Origin: an uncultured Oscillospiraceae bacterium
Lineage (GTDB): Bacteria > Bacillota > Clostridia > Oscillospirales > Acutalibacteraceae
DNA: 64,000 nucleotides
NCBI GenBank assembly: GCA_900555015.1
Contig: USJL01000008.1
Coordinates: 1 to 64,000, forward strand
Direction: 5' to 3'
How positions within the stretch are numbered: position 1 is the stretch's first letter; the number at the start of each line of letters is the position of its first letter. This document shows positions 52,394-60,296 of the stretch, piece after piece. Below the pieces are notes generated by a model, which worked only from the letters and a program-made list of their open reading frames with translations, made no database searches and had not been told where the DNA came from. A program made the translations under genes and the position numbers.

Positions 52394-53749
52394 TCAGTTT
52401 TTAAGGCTATGAAGCGGAGCAGGAATTTTTCCGCCTCTGTTAATAAATTTTGCGGGCGATTTAGTGTTTACTTTCATAACCGGACCCGAACCTAAAAGTC
52501 CGCCAAATTCAAGTTCTTCACCGATATTCTTACCAACGGCAGGAATAACTCTTACAGCTGTTGTTTTGCCGTTAACCATACCTATTGCTGCTTCATCGGC
52601 TATTATACCGCTTATAACCTCTGCTGTTGTATCTCCGGGAATAACAATCATATCAAGACCTACAGAGCATACAGCGGTCATTGCTTCAAGCTTTTCAATA
52701 GATAATGCACCACTTTTAGCGGCGGCAATCATTCCGGCATCTTCGGAAACAGGTATAAATGCACCGGAAAGTCCGCCAACACTTGAAGAAGCCATAACGC
52801 CGCCTTTTTTTACTGCGTCATTAAGCATTGCAAGGCAAGCAGTTGTTCCTGCGGCACCACACTGTTCAAGACCGATTTCTTCAAGTATATGAGCAACCGA
52901 ATCGCCGACTGCAGGAGTAGGGGCAAGAGATAAGTCAACTATTCCGAACGGAACACCTAATCTTTCCGAAGCTTCAACACCAACAAGCTGACCCATTCTT
53001 GTAACTTTAAATGCCGTCTTTTTAATTAATTCGGCAATTTCATTAATGCTGTAATCAGGATATTTTGCTACAGCGGCTCTTACCACACCCGGTCCGGATA
53101 CACCAACATTAATAACGCAATCAGGCTCTGAAACGCCGTGAAAAGCACCTGCCATAAACGGATTATCTTCAGGTGCATTACAAAATACAACTAATTTACC
53201 CGGTCCGATACAGTTAACATCTTTTGTAAGTTCAGCAGCTTCTTTAACTTTTTGACCCATAATTTTAACAGCGTCCATATTAATTCCGGCTTTTGTAGAA
53301 CCGATATTAACAGATGAACAAATATGTTGAGTTTCTGCAAGTGCTCTCGGAATAGAATTAATAAGTTCCAAATCTCCTGCAGAAAATCCTTTTTGCACAA
53401 GTGCAGAATATCCGCCTATAAAGTTAACACCGATAGTTCTCGCAGCTTTCTCAAGCGTTAATGCGTATTTAACAGGGTCTCCGCCGCTGATACCTGCAAG
53501 CATTGCAATCGGCGTAACAGAAACGCGCTTATTTATAATAGGAATACCGTAGTGTTTTTCAATATCTTCACCTGTTGAAACAAGCTTTTCTGCTTTTCTG
53601 CAAATTTTCTCGTAGATATTATTACAAGCTTTGTCAATATTTTTATCAGCACAGTCAAGCAAAGAAATACCCATAGTGATTGTTCTTATATCAAGGCATT
53701 CATCTTGAATCATGTGTATTGTTTCAAGTATGTCATAAGTATTTATCAT
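52394..53749 (-). CDS. PFL/DUF711 family (UPF0210) protein
   Basis: A 451-residue protein of the DUF711 family, related in fold to pyruvate formate-lyase-like proteins. Typical blocks are [31 protein letters not shown]-type [13 protein letters not shown], and [11 protein letters not shown]. No reaction is established. It nearly always lies behind an ACT-domain gene, as here (ten bases between them), so the pair probably forms one metabolic or sensory unit, perhaps responding to an amino acid; that is inference. Confidence 0.9.
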   Translation of the reverse strand: MINTYDILETIHMIQDECLDIRTITMGISLLDCADKNIDKACNNIYEKICRKAEKLVSTGEDIEKHYGIPIINKRVSVTPIAMLAGISGGDPVKYALTLEKAARTIGVNFIGGYSALVQKGFSAGDLELINSIPRALAETQHICSSVNIGSTKAGINMDAVKIMGQKVKEAAELTKDVNCIGPGKLVVFCNAPEDNPFMAGAFHGVSEPDCVINVGVSGPGVVRAAVAKYPDYSINEIAELIKKTAFKVTRMGQLVGVEASERLGVPFGIVDLSLAPTPAVGDSVAHILEEIGLEQCGAAGTTACLAMLNDAVKKGGVMASSSVGGLSGAFIPVSEDAGMIAAAKSGALSIEKLEAMTAVCSVGLDMIVIPGDTTAEVISGIIADEAAIGMVNGKTTAVRVIPAVGKNIGEELEFGGLLGSGPVMKVNTKSPAKFINRGGKIPAPLHSLKN

Positions 53750-53759
53750 TGTTTATCTC

Positions 53760-54029
53760 CTAAATTCTGTGCATAGAGTTAAAAATATCTTCATTCATAA
53801 CATGAATTGAAAGTCCGTTATCTTCACCGTACTTAGTTAAGATATCACTAAACTGTGAAAATTCAACAGAACACTTTGAAATGTCAGCCATCATAATCAT
53901 GCAAAACATATCTTGTAAAATAGATTGAGTAACTTCAACTATATTTACATCGTTTTCTGCACAAATTGCTGAAACCTTTGCAAGAATACCAACCATATCC
54001 TTGCCTACAACTGTAATTACTGCTCTCAT
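53760..54029 (-). CDS. ACT domain protein (UPF0237)
   Basis: An 89-residue stand-alone ACT domain, starting RAVITVVGKDMVGILAKVSA and continuing VNIVEVTQSILQDMFCMIM. ACT domains usually bind amino acids; the ligand here is unknown. GGAGG precedes the ATG. It is the first gene of an operon with the DUF711 gene. Confidence 0.92.
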   Translation of the reverse strand: MRAVITVVGKDMVGILAKVSAICAENDVNIVEVTQSILQDMFCMIMMADISKCSVEFSQFSDILTKYGEDNGLSIHVMNEDIFNSMHRI

Positions 54030-54058
54030 TTAACATTACCTCCGCATTTAATAGTAAA

Positions 54059-54087
54059 ATTATAACAAACAGGTAAACTTTTTTCAA
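54059..54087 (-). promoter_or_regulatory. Sigma-A promoter for the ACT/DUF711 operon
   Basis: On the minus strand TTGAAA, a 17-bp spacer and TATAAT lie 29 bp before the ATG. Confidence 0.8.
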
Positions 54088-54157
54088 TAAAAACAAGAAT
54101 TTTATTTAAATTTATTACATAATGTGATAAAATATATCTCCATACGGAGGCGATTAT

Positions 54158-54976
54158 GTGTTATATTCAAAAAAAATAGATTTTCACACCCATTCAATAC
54201 ATTCTTTTGACGGCAATCACACTTGCAAAGATATTTGCGAATGCGCCATTAACAACAATGTTAAATATTTGGCGATAACAGACCACTGTGAAATAGATTC
54301 TAAAGATTTAAATTTTGAAGAATTTTGCAAAAATCAATTTGCGGATGTTGCAAATATGAAAAAAGAATTTTATCCAAAACTAAACGTGTATAACGGAATA
54401 GAATTAGGTCAGGCGATTTACAACAAACCACTTGCCGAAAAGATTTTAAGCGATTACGATTATGATTTTGTTTTAGGTTCAATACATAATCTTGAAAATA
54501 TGGATGACTTTTATTATCTTGATTACACAAAATTTAATGTTACTGAGCTTTTAACAAGATATTTTGACGCTTTAATTGAATTGTGCGAGTGGGGCAATTT
54601 TGATTCATTGGCACATTTAACATATCCACTTAGATATATTTACGGAAACTATAAAATCAATGTTGATTTATGTAAATTTTCTGATAAAATAGAAAACATA
54701 CTTAAAATTCTTGTAAAAAAAGAAAAAGCACTTGAAATCAACACATCAGGATTAGGTATGGAAATTCATGATTTTTTGCCGAGTGTTGAAGTTATAAAAC
54801 AATTTAAAAAGCTCGGTGGAAAATATATTACTATCGGCTCGGATTCTCATTATAAAGAAAAAATGGGTAACTTTGTAAATGAAGGCCTTGATGCAATTAA
54901 AGAATGCGGATTTGAATTTGTAACTATATATGAAAAGCGACAACCAAAGCTTATAAAAATTGATGATTTGGTTTAA
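54158..54976 (+). CDS. PHP domain histidinol-phosphatase-like protein
   Basis: A 272-residue PHP-fold phosphoesterase. Metal ligands lie in IDFHTHSIHS, LAITDHCEI, NGIELGQ, VLGSIHNL, FDSLAHLTYPLR and ITIGSDSHYKE, which fits the HisK-type histidinol-phosphatase family. No his genes are near, so the substrate may differ. The GTG start follows CGGAGG by seven bases; an ATG two bases earlier is out of frame and closes quickly. Confidence 0.85.
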   Translation: MLYSKKIDFHTHSIHSFDGNHTCKDICECAINNNVKYLAITDHCEIDSKDLNFEEFCKNQFADVANMKKEFYPKLNVYNGIELGQAIYNKPLAEKILSDYDYDFVLGSIHNLENMDDFYYLDYTKFNVTELLTRYFDALIELCEWGNFDSLAHLTYPLRYIYGNYKINVDLCKFSDKIENILKILVKKEKALEINTSGLGMEIHDFLPSVEVIKQFKKLGGKYITIGSDSHYKEKMGNFVNEGLDAIKECGFEFVTIYEKRQPKLIKIDDLV

Positions 54977-55002
54977 ATCTTATTAGGAAAGGACTTATTT
55001 TA

Positions 55003-55482
55003 ATGAACAAATTACTTGATTTACTTTCTCAAGATGCAAGAATTTCAAACAGTGAAATTGCTGTTATGCTTGGAATTTCAGAAGATGAAGTAAAAGAAAA
55101 AATTGCACTTTATGAAGACACGGGTGTTATTAAAGGCTACAAAGCAATTATTGATAAAAACAAAGCTCATATATCAACCACATCGGCAATTATTGAAATT
55201 ACCGTTCAGCCGAAATTTATTCACGGATTTGATGAACTTGCCGAAAAAATTTCTAATTTTGAAGAAGTAGAATCAATTTATCTTATGAGCGGTGGATTTG
55301 ACTTTGCGGTTATGGTTACAGACAAATCATTTGAAGAAGTTGCTATGTTTGTTGCAAACAGATTAGCACCGCTTGACGGCGTAATTTCAACTGCAACTCA
55401 CTTTATCTTGAAGAAGTATAAGGAACAAGGAGTTCAATTTACCGAATTAAACGGCGACGATAGGGGGAACATTTCCCTTTGA
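55003..55482 (+). CDS. Lrp/AsnC family transcriptional regulator
   Basis: A 159-residue regulator with an N-terminal winged helix (LLSQDARISNSEIAVMLGIS, then GYKAIIDKNKA) and a C-terminal effector-binding RAM/ACT-like domain (VESIYLMSGGFDFAVMV). It should bind DNA in response to an amino acid. The aminotransferase gene starts four bases before its stop, so that gene is the likely target and partner. Confidence 0.92.
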   Translation: MNKLLDLLSQDARISNSEIAVMLGISEDEVKEKIALYEDTGVIKGYKAIIDKNKAHISTTSAIIEITVQPKFIHGFDELAEKISNFEEVESIYLMSGGFDFAVMVTDKSFEEVAMFVANRLAPLDGVISTATHFILKKYKEQGVQFTELNGDDRGNISL

Positions 55483-56654
55483 TTAATTACGATGATTTTT
55501 TAAACCAAAGATTGGTAGAAGTTAAACCCAGCGGAATAAGAAAATTCTTTGCCATTGCCGAGGAAATGGACAATGTTATATCTTTAGGCGTAGGCGAACC
55601 CGATTTTAAAACACCTTGGCATATCAGAGATAAAGCTATAGAATATCTTGAACAAGGCAAAACAAGATATACTGCTAATGCAGGATTAATTCAATTAAGA
55701 GATGCCATTTCTGAATTTTATAACAGAAAATATAAAGTAACTTATGACCCAAATAGTGAAATTCTTGTAACTGTAGGCGGTTCAGAAGGCATTGATATGG
55801 CAATAAGAAGCTTAATATCACCGGGTGATGATGTTCTTATTGTAGAGCCTTCATTTGTTTGCTACAGACCTATTGTAGAAACCTGCGGAGGTAATGTAAT
55901 TACAGTTACCACTAAAGAAGAAGATAATTTTAAGCTTACACCGGAAGCATTAAGTTCTGCAATTACCCCAAACACAAAATTACTTGTTTTTCCATATCCA
56001 AACAATCCTACAGGTGCAATTATGCGTAGGGAAGATATAGAAAAAATTACAGATATTATAATTAAAAATAATATCCTTGTTTTGTCAGATGAAATTTACA
56101 GTGAATTAACATACGGCGATAAAAAGCATTACACAATAGCAGCTGCCGATGGCATGAAAAAAAGAACCATAGTAATTAACGGTTTTTCAAAAACTTATTC
56201 AATGACAGGCTGGCGTTTAGGTTATGCATTAGCTCCTGCACCCATTATTAAACAAATGACTAAATTGCATCAATTTGCAATTATGAGTGCACCAACAAAT
56301 TCACAATACGCTGCTATTGACGCTTTGGAAAAAGGCGATACGGATATTCAAAAAATGCGTGATGACTACGATATGAGAAGACGTTTTACAGTAAAAGCAT
56401 TTAACGATATTGGCTTAAAATGCTTTGAACCTGAGGGCGCTTTCTACGTTTTTCCGTGTATTAAATCAACCGGTCTTTCAAGTGAAGAATTTTGTGAAAA
56501 ATTAATTATGTCAAAACGCGTTGCAGTTGTTCCCGGAAATGCATTCGGTGAATGCGGTGAAGGTTATATAAGAGTTTCATATTGCTATTCTATAGACAAT
56601 ATAAGAAAAGCAATAGAGAAAATTAAAGAGTTTATTGATGAAATCAAGGAGTAA
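55479..56654 (+). CDS. Class I/II PLP-dependent aminotransferase
   Basis: A 391-residue fold-type I aminotransferase. The Schiff-base lysine is K238 in INGFSKTYSMTGWRLGYA; PYPNNPTGA and LSDEIYSEL bind PLP, and IRVSYCYS has the carboxylate-binding arginine. Aspartate, aromatic or branched-chain amino acids are all possible substrates. The TTG start lies inside the Lrp stop region (overlap of four bases); GGGGG is 11 bases upstream, somewhat far, so coupling may matter. An Lrp plus aminotransferase pair is common in Clostridia. Confidence 0.9.
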   Translation: MINYDDFLNQRLVEVKPSGIRKFFAIAEEMDNVISLGVGEPDFKTPWHIRDKAIEYLEQGKTRYTANAGLIQLRDAISEFYNRKYKVTYDPNSEILVTVGGSEGIDMAIRSLISPGDDVLIVEPSFVCYRPIVETCGGNVITVTTKEEDNFKLTPEALSSAITPNTKLLVFPYPNNPTGAIMRREDIEKITDIIIKNNILVLSDEIYSELTYGDKKHYTIAAADGMKKRTIVINGFSKTYSMTGWRLGYALAPAPIIKQMTKLHQFAIMSAPTNSQYAAIDALEKGDTDIQKMRDDYDMRRRFTVKAFNDIGLKCFEPEGAFYVFPCIKSTGLSSEEFCEKLIMSKRVAVVPGNAFGECGEGYIRVSYCYSIDNIRKAIEKIKEFIDEIKE

Positions 56655-56655
56655 T

Positions 56656-57528
56656 ATGGAAGTAAAAGTAAACGGATATGCAAAAATTAATTTAATGCTT
56701 GATATTATAAATAAACGAACAGACGGTTATCATGATTTATTTATGATTATGCAAAGCATAAATCTGTATGATACCGTTACAGTTACGGAAAATAATTCTA
56801 AAAAGATTTCAATTACCTGTAATATAAAAGATATACCTTTAAACAATAAAAATATTGCATGGAAAGCCGCAGAAGCTTTTTTTACTTATACACGTAAGAA
56901 AAACAAAGGAATAAACATAAATATTGAAAAAAGGATTCCGCACGCTGCAGGACTTGCAGGCGGAAGTGCAGACGGCGCCGCAGTTATTACTGCATTAAAT
57001 AAAATTTATTCAACTGATTTAACCGATTCTCAACTGTGTGAAATAGGTGTAAAAGTTGGTGCCGACTTGCCGTTTTGCTTAACAGGAGGAACACTTCTTG
57101 CACAAGGCATTGGTGACAAGCTTAGTAAAATAAAGCCGTTAAAGCAATGCCATATATTACTTATAAAACCCGAATATGATATAAATACAGGATATGCGTA
57201 CAGTCAATTTGATAATTTCGGAAAAACTCATACCCCTGATAAATTCGGTATGTTATGTGCAATGCAAAACAGAAACTTAATTGAAATTAGTTCAAAAATG
57301 GAAAACGTATTTGAACAGTTTATTGAAGTTCCGGGAAGATATGAAATTAAAGACATAATGAAACAAAACGGAGCTCTTGGTGTTTGTACGAGCGGTAGCG
57401 GACCGTCTGTATTCGGAATTTATACCGATAAAAACAAGGCATCCGTTGCAAAAAAAGAATTAGAAAAATTTTCAAAAGATGTTTATCTCATTAAACCTGT
57501 TTCATCCGGATGTAAAATAATTGAATAA
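56656..57528 (+). CDS. ispE: 4-diphosphocytidyl-2-C-methyl-D-erythritol kinase
   Basis: A 290-residue GHMP kinase of the non-mevalonate isoprenoid pathway. The N terminus has NGYAKINLMLDI and RTDGYHDL, the ATP loop is PHAAGLAGGSADGAAVI, and the C-terminal GHMP motif is GVCTSGSGPSVFGIY. The ATG at 56656 follows AAGGAG, immediately after the aminotransferase stop. Its presence indicates that isoprenoids are made by the MEP route. Confidence 0.94.
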   Translation: MEVKVNGYAKINLMLDIINKRTDGYHDLFMIMQSINLYDTVTVTENNSKKISITCNIKDIPLNNKNIAWKAAEAFFTYTRKKNKGININIEKRIPHAAGLAGGSADGAAVITALNKIYSTDLTDSQLCEIGVKVGADLPFCLTGGTLLAQGIGDKLSKIKPLKQCHILLIKPEYDINTGYAYSQFDNFGKTHTPDKFGMLCAMQNRNLIEISSKMENVFEQFIEVPGRYEIKDIMKQNGALGVCTSGSGPSVFGIYTDKNKASVAKKELEKFSKDVYLIKPVSSGCKIIE

Positions 57529-57537
57529 AAACAAACA

Positions 57538-57569
57538 AACCTGCCCAAAATTTCATTGAAAGGCAGGTT
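57538..57569 (+). promoter_or_regulatory. Hairpin between ispE and spoIIR covering the spoIIR ribosome binding site
   Basis: AACCTGCC and GGCAGGTT pair across a 16-nt loop, and TATTTTATG follows. The 3' arm contains the only purine-rich stretch before the spoIIR ATG. It may be a weak terminator, a block on translation, or both. Confidence 0.5.
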
Positions 57570-57575
57570 TATTTT

Positions 57576-58181
57576 ATGTCAAAAACTATTAAATTGTTTG
57601 TACCGATATTTTTAATAATACTGATTATCGGCAGTTATGTTTCTCCATTCATAAAAACAAGTGAAAACATAAGTAATCAAATTTTTAGGCTCCATATTTT
57701 AGCAAATTCGGACAGCGCAGAAGATCAACAATTAAAATTGAAGGTAAGAGATAATATCTTAGTAAGCGGCGAAGAGCTGTTTAAGAATTGCAAAACTCTT
57801 GAAGAAATAATTAACGTTTCCAACCAAAATATTAAATATTTTCAAAAAATCGCCGAAAACACAATTAAAGAAAACGGTTATACTTACCCTGTTAAAGTTT
57901 ATGTTGATAAAGAGTATTTTAATACACGACATTATGATAAAATAACATTGCCAAGCGGTATCTATAATGCTTTAAAAATTGAAATAGGCGCAGCAAAGGG
58001 TCATAATTGGTGGTGTGTTATGTTTCCTGCAATATGCTTACCGGCGGTTTCAGATGATGAAATCAATAAAATTTTAAGTGATGATGAAATAGAACTAATC
58101 AACAGTAACGATAAATATGAAATAAGATTTAAGATTGTTGAAATATACGAAAAAATTAAAAGTAATATAAAAAGCAAATAA
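57576..58181 (+). CDS. spoIIR: Stage II sporulation protein R
   Basis: A 201-residue secreted or membrane-tethered protein made in the forespore that triggers SpoIIGA to process pro-sigma-E in the mother cell. Residues 7-25 form a signal or anchor helix. The diagnostic blocks are QIFRLHILANSDSAEDQ, LKVRDNIL and KGHNWWCVMFPAICLP. It lacks a long C-terminal extension. It is followed by a shared terminator and the minus-strand tRNA-Leu genes. Confidence 0.94.
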   Translation: MSKTIKLFVPIFLIILIIGSYVSPFIKTSENISNQIFRLHILANSDSAEDQQLKLKVRDNILVSGEELFKNCKTLEEIINVSNQNIKYFQKIAENTIKENGYTYPVKVYVDKEYFNTRHYDKITLPSGIYNALKIEIGAAKGHNWWCVMFPAICLPAVSDDEINKILSDDEIELINSNDKYEIRFKIVEIYEKIKSNIKSK

Positions 58182-58210
58182 AAAAGGTTGTGCATTGCAC
58201 AACCTTTTTT
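58181..58210. terminator. Bidirectional terminator between spoIIR and tRNA-Leu
   Basis: GGTTGTGC-ATT-GCACAACC is flanked by A and T runs of five or more. It ends spoIIR on the plus strand and the tRNA-Leu(CAA) transcript on the minus strand, whose CCA end abuts it. Confidence 0.9.
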
Positions 58211-58296
58211 GGTGCCGGCGGCGGGGGTCGAACCCGCACCCTGTTGCCAGGACTGGATTTTGAGTCCAGCACGTCTGCCAATTCCATCACGCCGGC
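58210..58296 (-). tRNA. tRNA-Leu(CAA)
   Basis: On the minus strand, acceptor GCCGGCG/CGCCGGC, discriminator A and encoded CCA. The anticodon loop CTCAAAA gives CAA. A long variable arm fits tRNA-Leu. Confidence 0.95.
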
Positions 58297-58301
58297 TTTT
58301 A

Positions 58302-58327
58302 AAAACGGGATACCTAAAAGGTATCCC
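58302..58327 (-). terminator. Terminator between the two tRNA-Leu genes
   Basis: GGGATACCT and AGGTATCCC pair across a 3-nt loop. On the minus strand this is followed by GTTTTT, just after tRNA-Leu(UAA). Confidence 0.75.
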
Positions 58328-58328
58328 T

Positions 58329-58415
58329 TGGTGCTGGTGACCGGACTTGAACCGGTACGGTATTGCTACCGAGGGATTTTAAGTCCCTTGCGTCTGCCGA
58401 TTTCGCCACACCAGC
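58329..58415 (-). tRNA. tRNA-Leu(UAA)
   Basis: On the minus strand, acceptor GCTGGTG/CACCAGC, discriminator A and encoded CCA. The anticodon loop CTTAAAA gives TAA. A long variable arm is present. Confidence 0.95.
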
Positions 58416-58426
58416 GAACACTCAAT

Positions 58427-58455
58427 ATAATACATTAAAAGGAACGAATTGTCAA
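58427..58455 (-). promoter_or_regulatory. Promoter of the tRNA-Leu genes
   Basis: On the minus strand TTGACA, a 17-bp spacer and TATTAT lie 11 bp before tRNA-Leu(UAA). Confidence 0.82.
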
Positions 58456-58494
58456 TAAAAATTTAATGAAATTGAGTTAAAATAACAAAATAAT

Positions 58495-59457
58495 TTAATT
58501 AACCTGATTTTGAGGACTGCCTTTTAAAAATTTTGCTATGTTCTCATCAAGCACATTAATTAACCGTTCACGTGTTTCTTTTGCTGCCCATGCAATATGA
58601 GGTGTAATGTAACAGTTTTTTGCGCATAAAAGTGGATTTTCCGCTTTTGGCGGCTCTATACTTAACACGTCGACGCCTGCACCTGCAATTAACTTATTGT
58701 TTAGTGCATATGCTAAATCTTTTTCATTAACAACCGGTCCTCTTGATGTGTTTATTAAGTATGCAGTTTTTTTCATTTTCTTTAAATTAGCTAAATTAAT
58801 TAAGCCAAAAGTTTTCATTGTTAATGGACAATGGCAAGTTACAAAATCAGACTCTTTAAGTAAAGTGTCAAGGTCAACTTGTTTTGCAGTTTTAAATCCT
58901 GAAGTATCTTTTTCAGACCTTGAATTAAATACAACATTCATGCCAAACGCTTCGCCTATTTCAGCAACCTTCTGTCCTATAGAACCAAATCCTATAATGC
59001 CTAAAACTTTTCCGTTAAGTTCTGAAAGAGGGGATTTCCAATAACAAAAATCAGGGCATTTAACCCAATCGCCGTTATGAACCGATTCTGAATGTAAATT
59101 TATTTTATTTGTGAATTGTAAAATAAATGCAAAAACCTGTTGTGCAACAGCGTTTGTAGAATATTCCGGAATATTACAAACAGTTATTCCGAGTTCTGTA
59201 GCTGCCTTTAAATCTACAACATTGTATCCGGTAGACTGTAAACCTATGTACATTAATTCAGGAGAAAGTTTTGTTAATTCATCTTTTGTCAATATAGTTT
59301 TATTAATTATCAAAATGTTTGCGCCTTTTGCTCTTTTTACAACATCGTTTTGAGCAGTTCGTTCATAAATTGAAACATCTCTTGAATATTCGTTTAAAAA
59401 GTCCCAACTTAAATCTCCGGGATTTGTTGTATAAGAATCAAGAACTACTATTTTCAT
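58495..59457 (-). CDS. D-2-hydroxyacid dehydrogenase
   Basis: A 320-residue NAD-dependent dehydrogenase close to glycerate dehydrogenase/hydroxypyruvate reductase. The nucleotide loop is GIIGFGSIGQKVAEI; the catalytic Arg, Glu and His are in INTSRGPVV, DVLSIEPP and ITPHIAWAA. The actual substrate cannot be fixed. The ATG at 59457 follows CGGAGG. It is a single gene with its own promoter. Confidence 0.88.
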   Translation of the reverse strand: MKIVVLDSYTTNPGDLSWDFLNEYSRDVSIYERTAQNDVVKRAKGANILIINKTILTKDELTKLSPELMYIGLQSTGYNVVDLKAATELGITVCNIPEYSTNAVAQQVFAFILQFTNKINLHSESVHNGDWVKCPDFCYWKSPLSELNGKVLGIIGFGSIGQKVAEIGEAFGMNVVFNSRSEKDTSGFKTAKQVDLDTLLKESDFVTCHCPLTMKTFGLINLANLKKMKKTAYLINTSRGPVVNEKDLAYALNNKLIAGAGVDVLSIEPPKAENPLLCAKNCYITPHIAWAAKETRERLINVLDENIAKFLKGSPQNQVN

Positions 59458-59482
59458 ATCACTTACCTCCGTATATGTTCAA

Positions 59483-59511
59483 ATTATATCCCTTATTCAT
59501 TTGATTTGCAA
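59483..59511 (-). promoter_or_regulatory. Sigma-A promoter for the hydroxyacid dehydrogenase gene
   Basis: On the minus strand TTGCAA, a 17-bp spacer and TATAAT lie 25 bp before the ATG. Confidence 0.8.
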
Positions 59512-59519
59512 TAAATTTA

Positions 59520-59548
59520 TTGATAAAGAATGCAATATATTATATAAT
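59520..59548 (+). promoter_or_regulatory. Sigma-A-type promoter for the amidase gene
   Basis: TTGATA, a 17-bp spacer and TATAAT lie 27 bp before the ATG. The divergent dehydrogenase promoter is only nine bases away. Confidence 0.75.
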
Positions 59549-59575
59549 TATTTCATAAATATTATCGGTGATAAT

Positions 59576-60268
59576 ATGAAAAAATCATTAACGGTAATTT
59601 TAGCTTTTTGTTTAACACTGACTTTTTCATTTTGCTTTAATTTAACTTTGAATAAAGTAAAATATGTAGAATCAAAAAAACAATTTCAAAAGCCGACTGT
59701 TGTTTTAGATGCCGGACACGGCGGCAAAGACTGCGGAACCGTATCATCAAGCGGAACATTGGAAAAAGATATAAATCTTGCAATTGTTAATAAGTTATAT
59801 GACTTTTTGTGTTTTTCAGGCATAAAAACAGTAAGAATAAGAAGCGAAGACACAGAATATTACCCACCGAAAAGCAACAAAAATAAATCTGATTTGTATA
59901 ACCGTCTTGATTTTGTAAACAGCATTGAAAACTCTGTTCTCGTTTCCGTACATCAAAACCATTATGAAGACGAAAGTCAATGGGGAATGCAGGTATGGTA
60001 CACCGCAAATGAAAAATCAAGCAAAATTTTAGCCGATAATATACTTAATTTCACAAAATCACTTATCCAACCCGATAATCAAAGAGAAAATAAGGTTTCA
60101 GACAGCAGTTATTACATATTGTATAAAGCAACCGTTCCGTCTGTAATGGTAGAATGCGGCTTTATGAGTAATACGGAAGAAAATTTAAAATTACAGGATT
60201 CCGGCTATCAAAATAAACTGTCTTATTCAATTATGCTGGGAATTGAAAAATATTTGTCCGAAAATTAA
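59576..60268 (+). CDS. N-acetylmuramoyl-L-alanine amidase, CwlD-like
   Basis: A 230-residue Amidase_3 enzyme that cuts between MurNAc and the stem peptide. Residues 1-22 form a signal or anchor helix. Zinc ligands lie in VVLDAGHGGKDCG (His), a Glu in TLEKDINLAI and VSVHQNHYED (His); the catalytic Glu is in SVMVECGFMSN. Size and layout match CwlD, which helps make muramic lactam in spore cortex; a vegetative amidase is the alternative, and the sigma-A-like promoter leaves that open. The ATG at 59576 follows CGGTGA; the longer frame from 59501 has no support. Confidence 0.85.
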   Translation: MKKSLTVILAFCLTLTFSFCFNLTLNKVKYVESKKQFQKPTVVLDAGHGGKDCGTVSSSGTLEKDINLAIVNKLYDFLCFSGIKTVRIRSEDTEYYPPKSNKNKSDLYNRLDFVNSIENSVLVSVHQNHYEDESQWGMQVWYTANEKSSKILADNILNFTKSLIQPDNQRENKVSDSSYYILYKATVPSVMVECGFMSNTEENLKLQDSGYQNKLSYSIMLGIEKYLSEN

Positions 60269-60296
60269 ATTACAAGCAAAGGAAGGCTTAAAAAAT

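Noticed and set aside
52464-52892. Plus-strand 142-residue open frame
   Set aside because: Shadow of the DUF711 gene; Pro/Ala/Ser-rich translation typical of antisense frames.
58190-58438. Plus-strand 82-residue open frame
   Set aside because: It is antisense to the two minus-strand tRNA-Leu genes and shows the usual artefact motif GGGGRTRT; there is no independent support.
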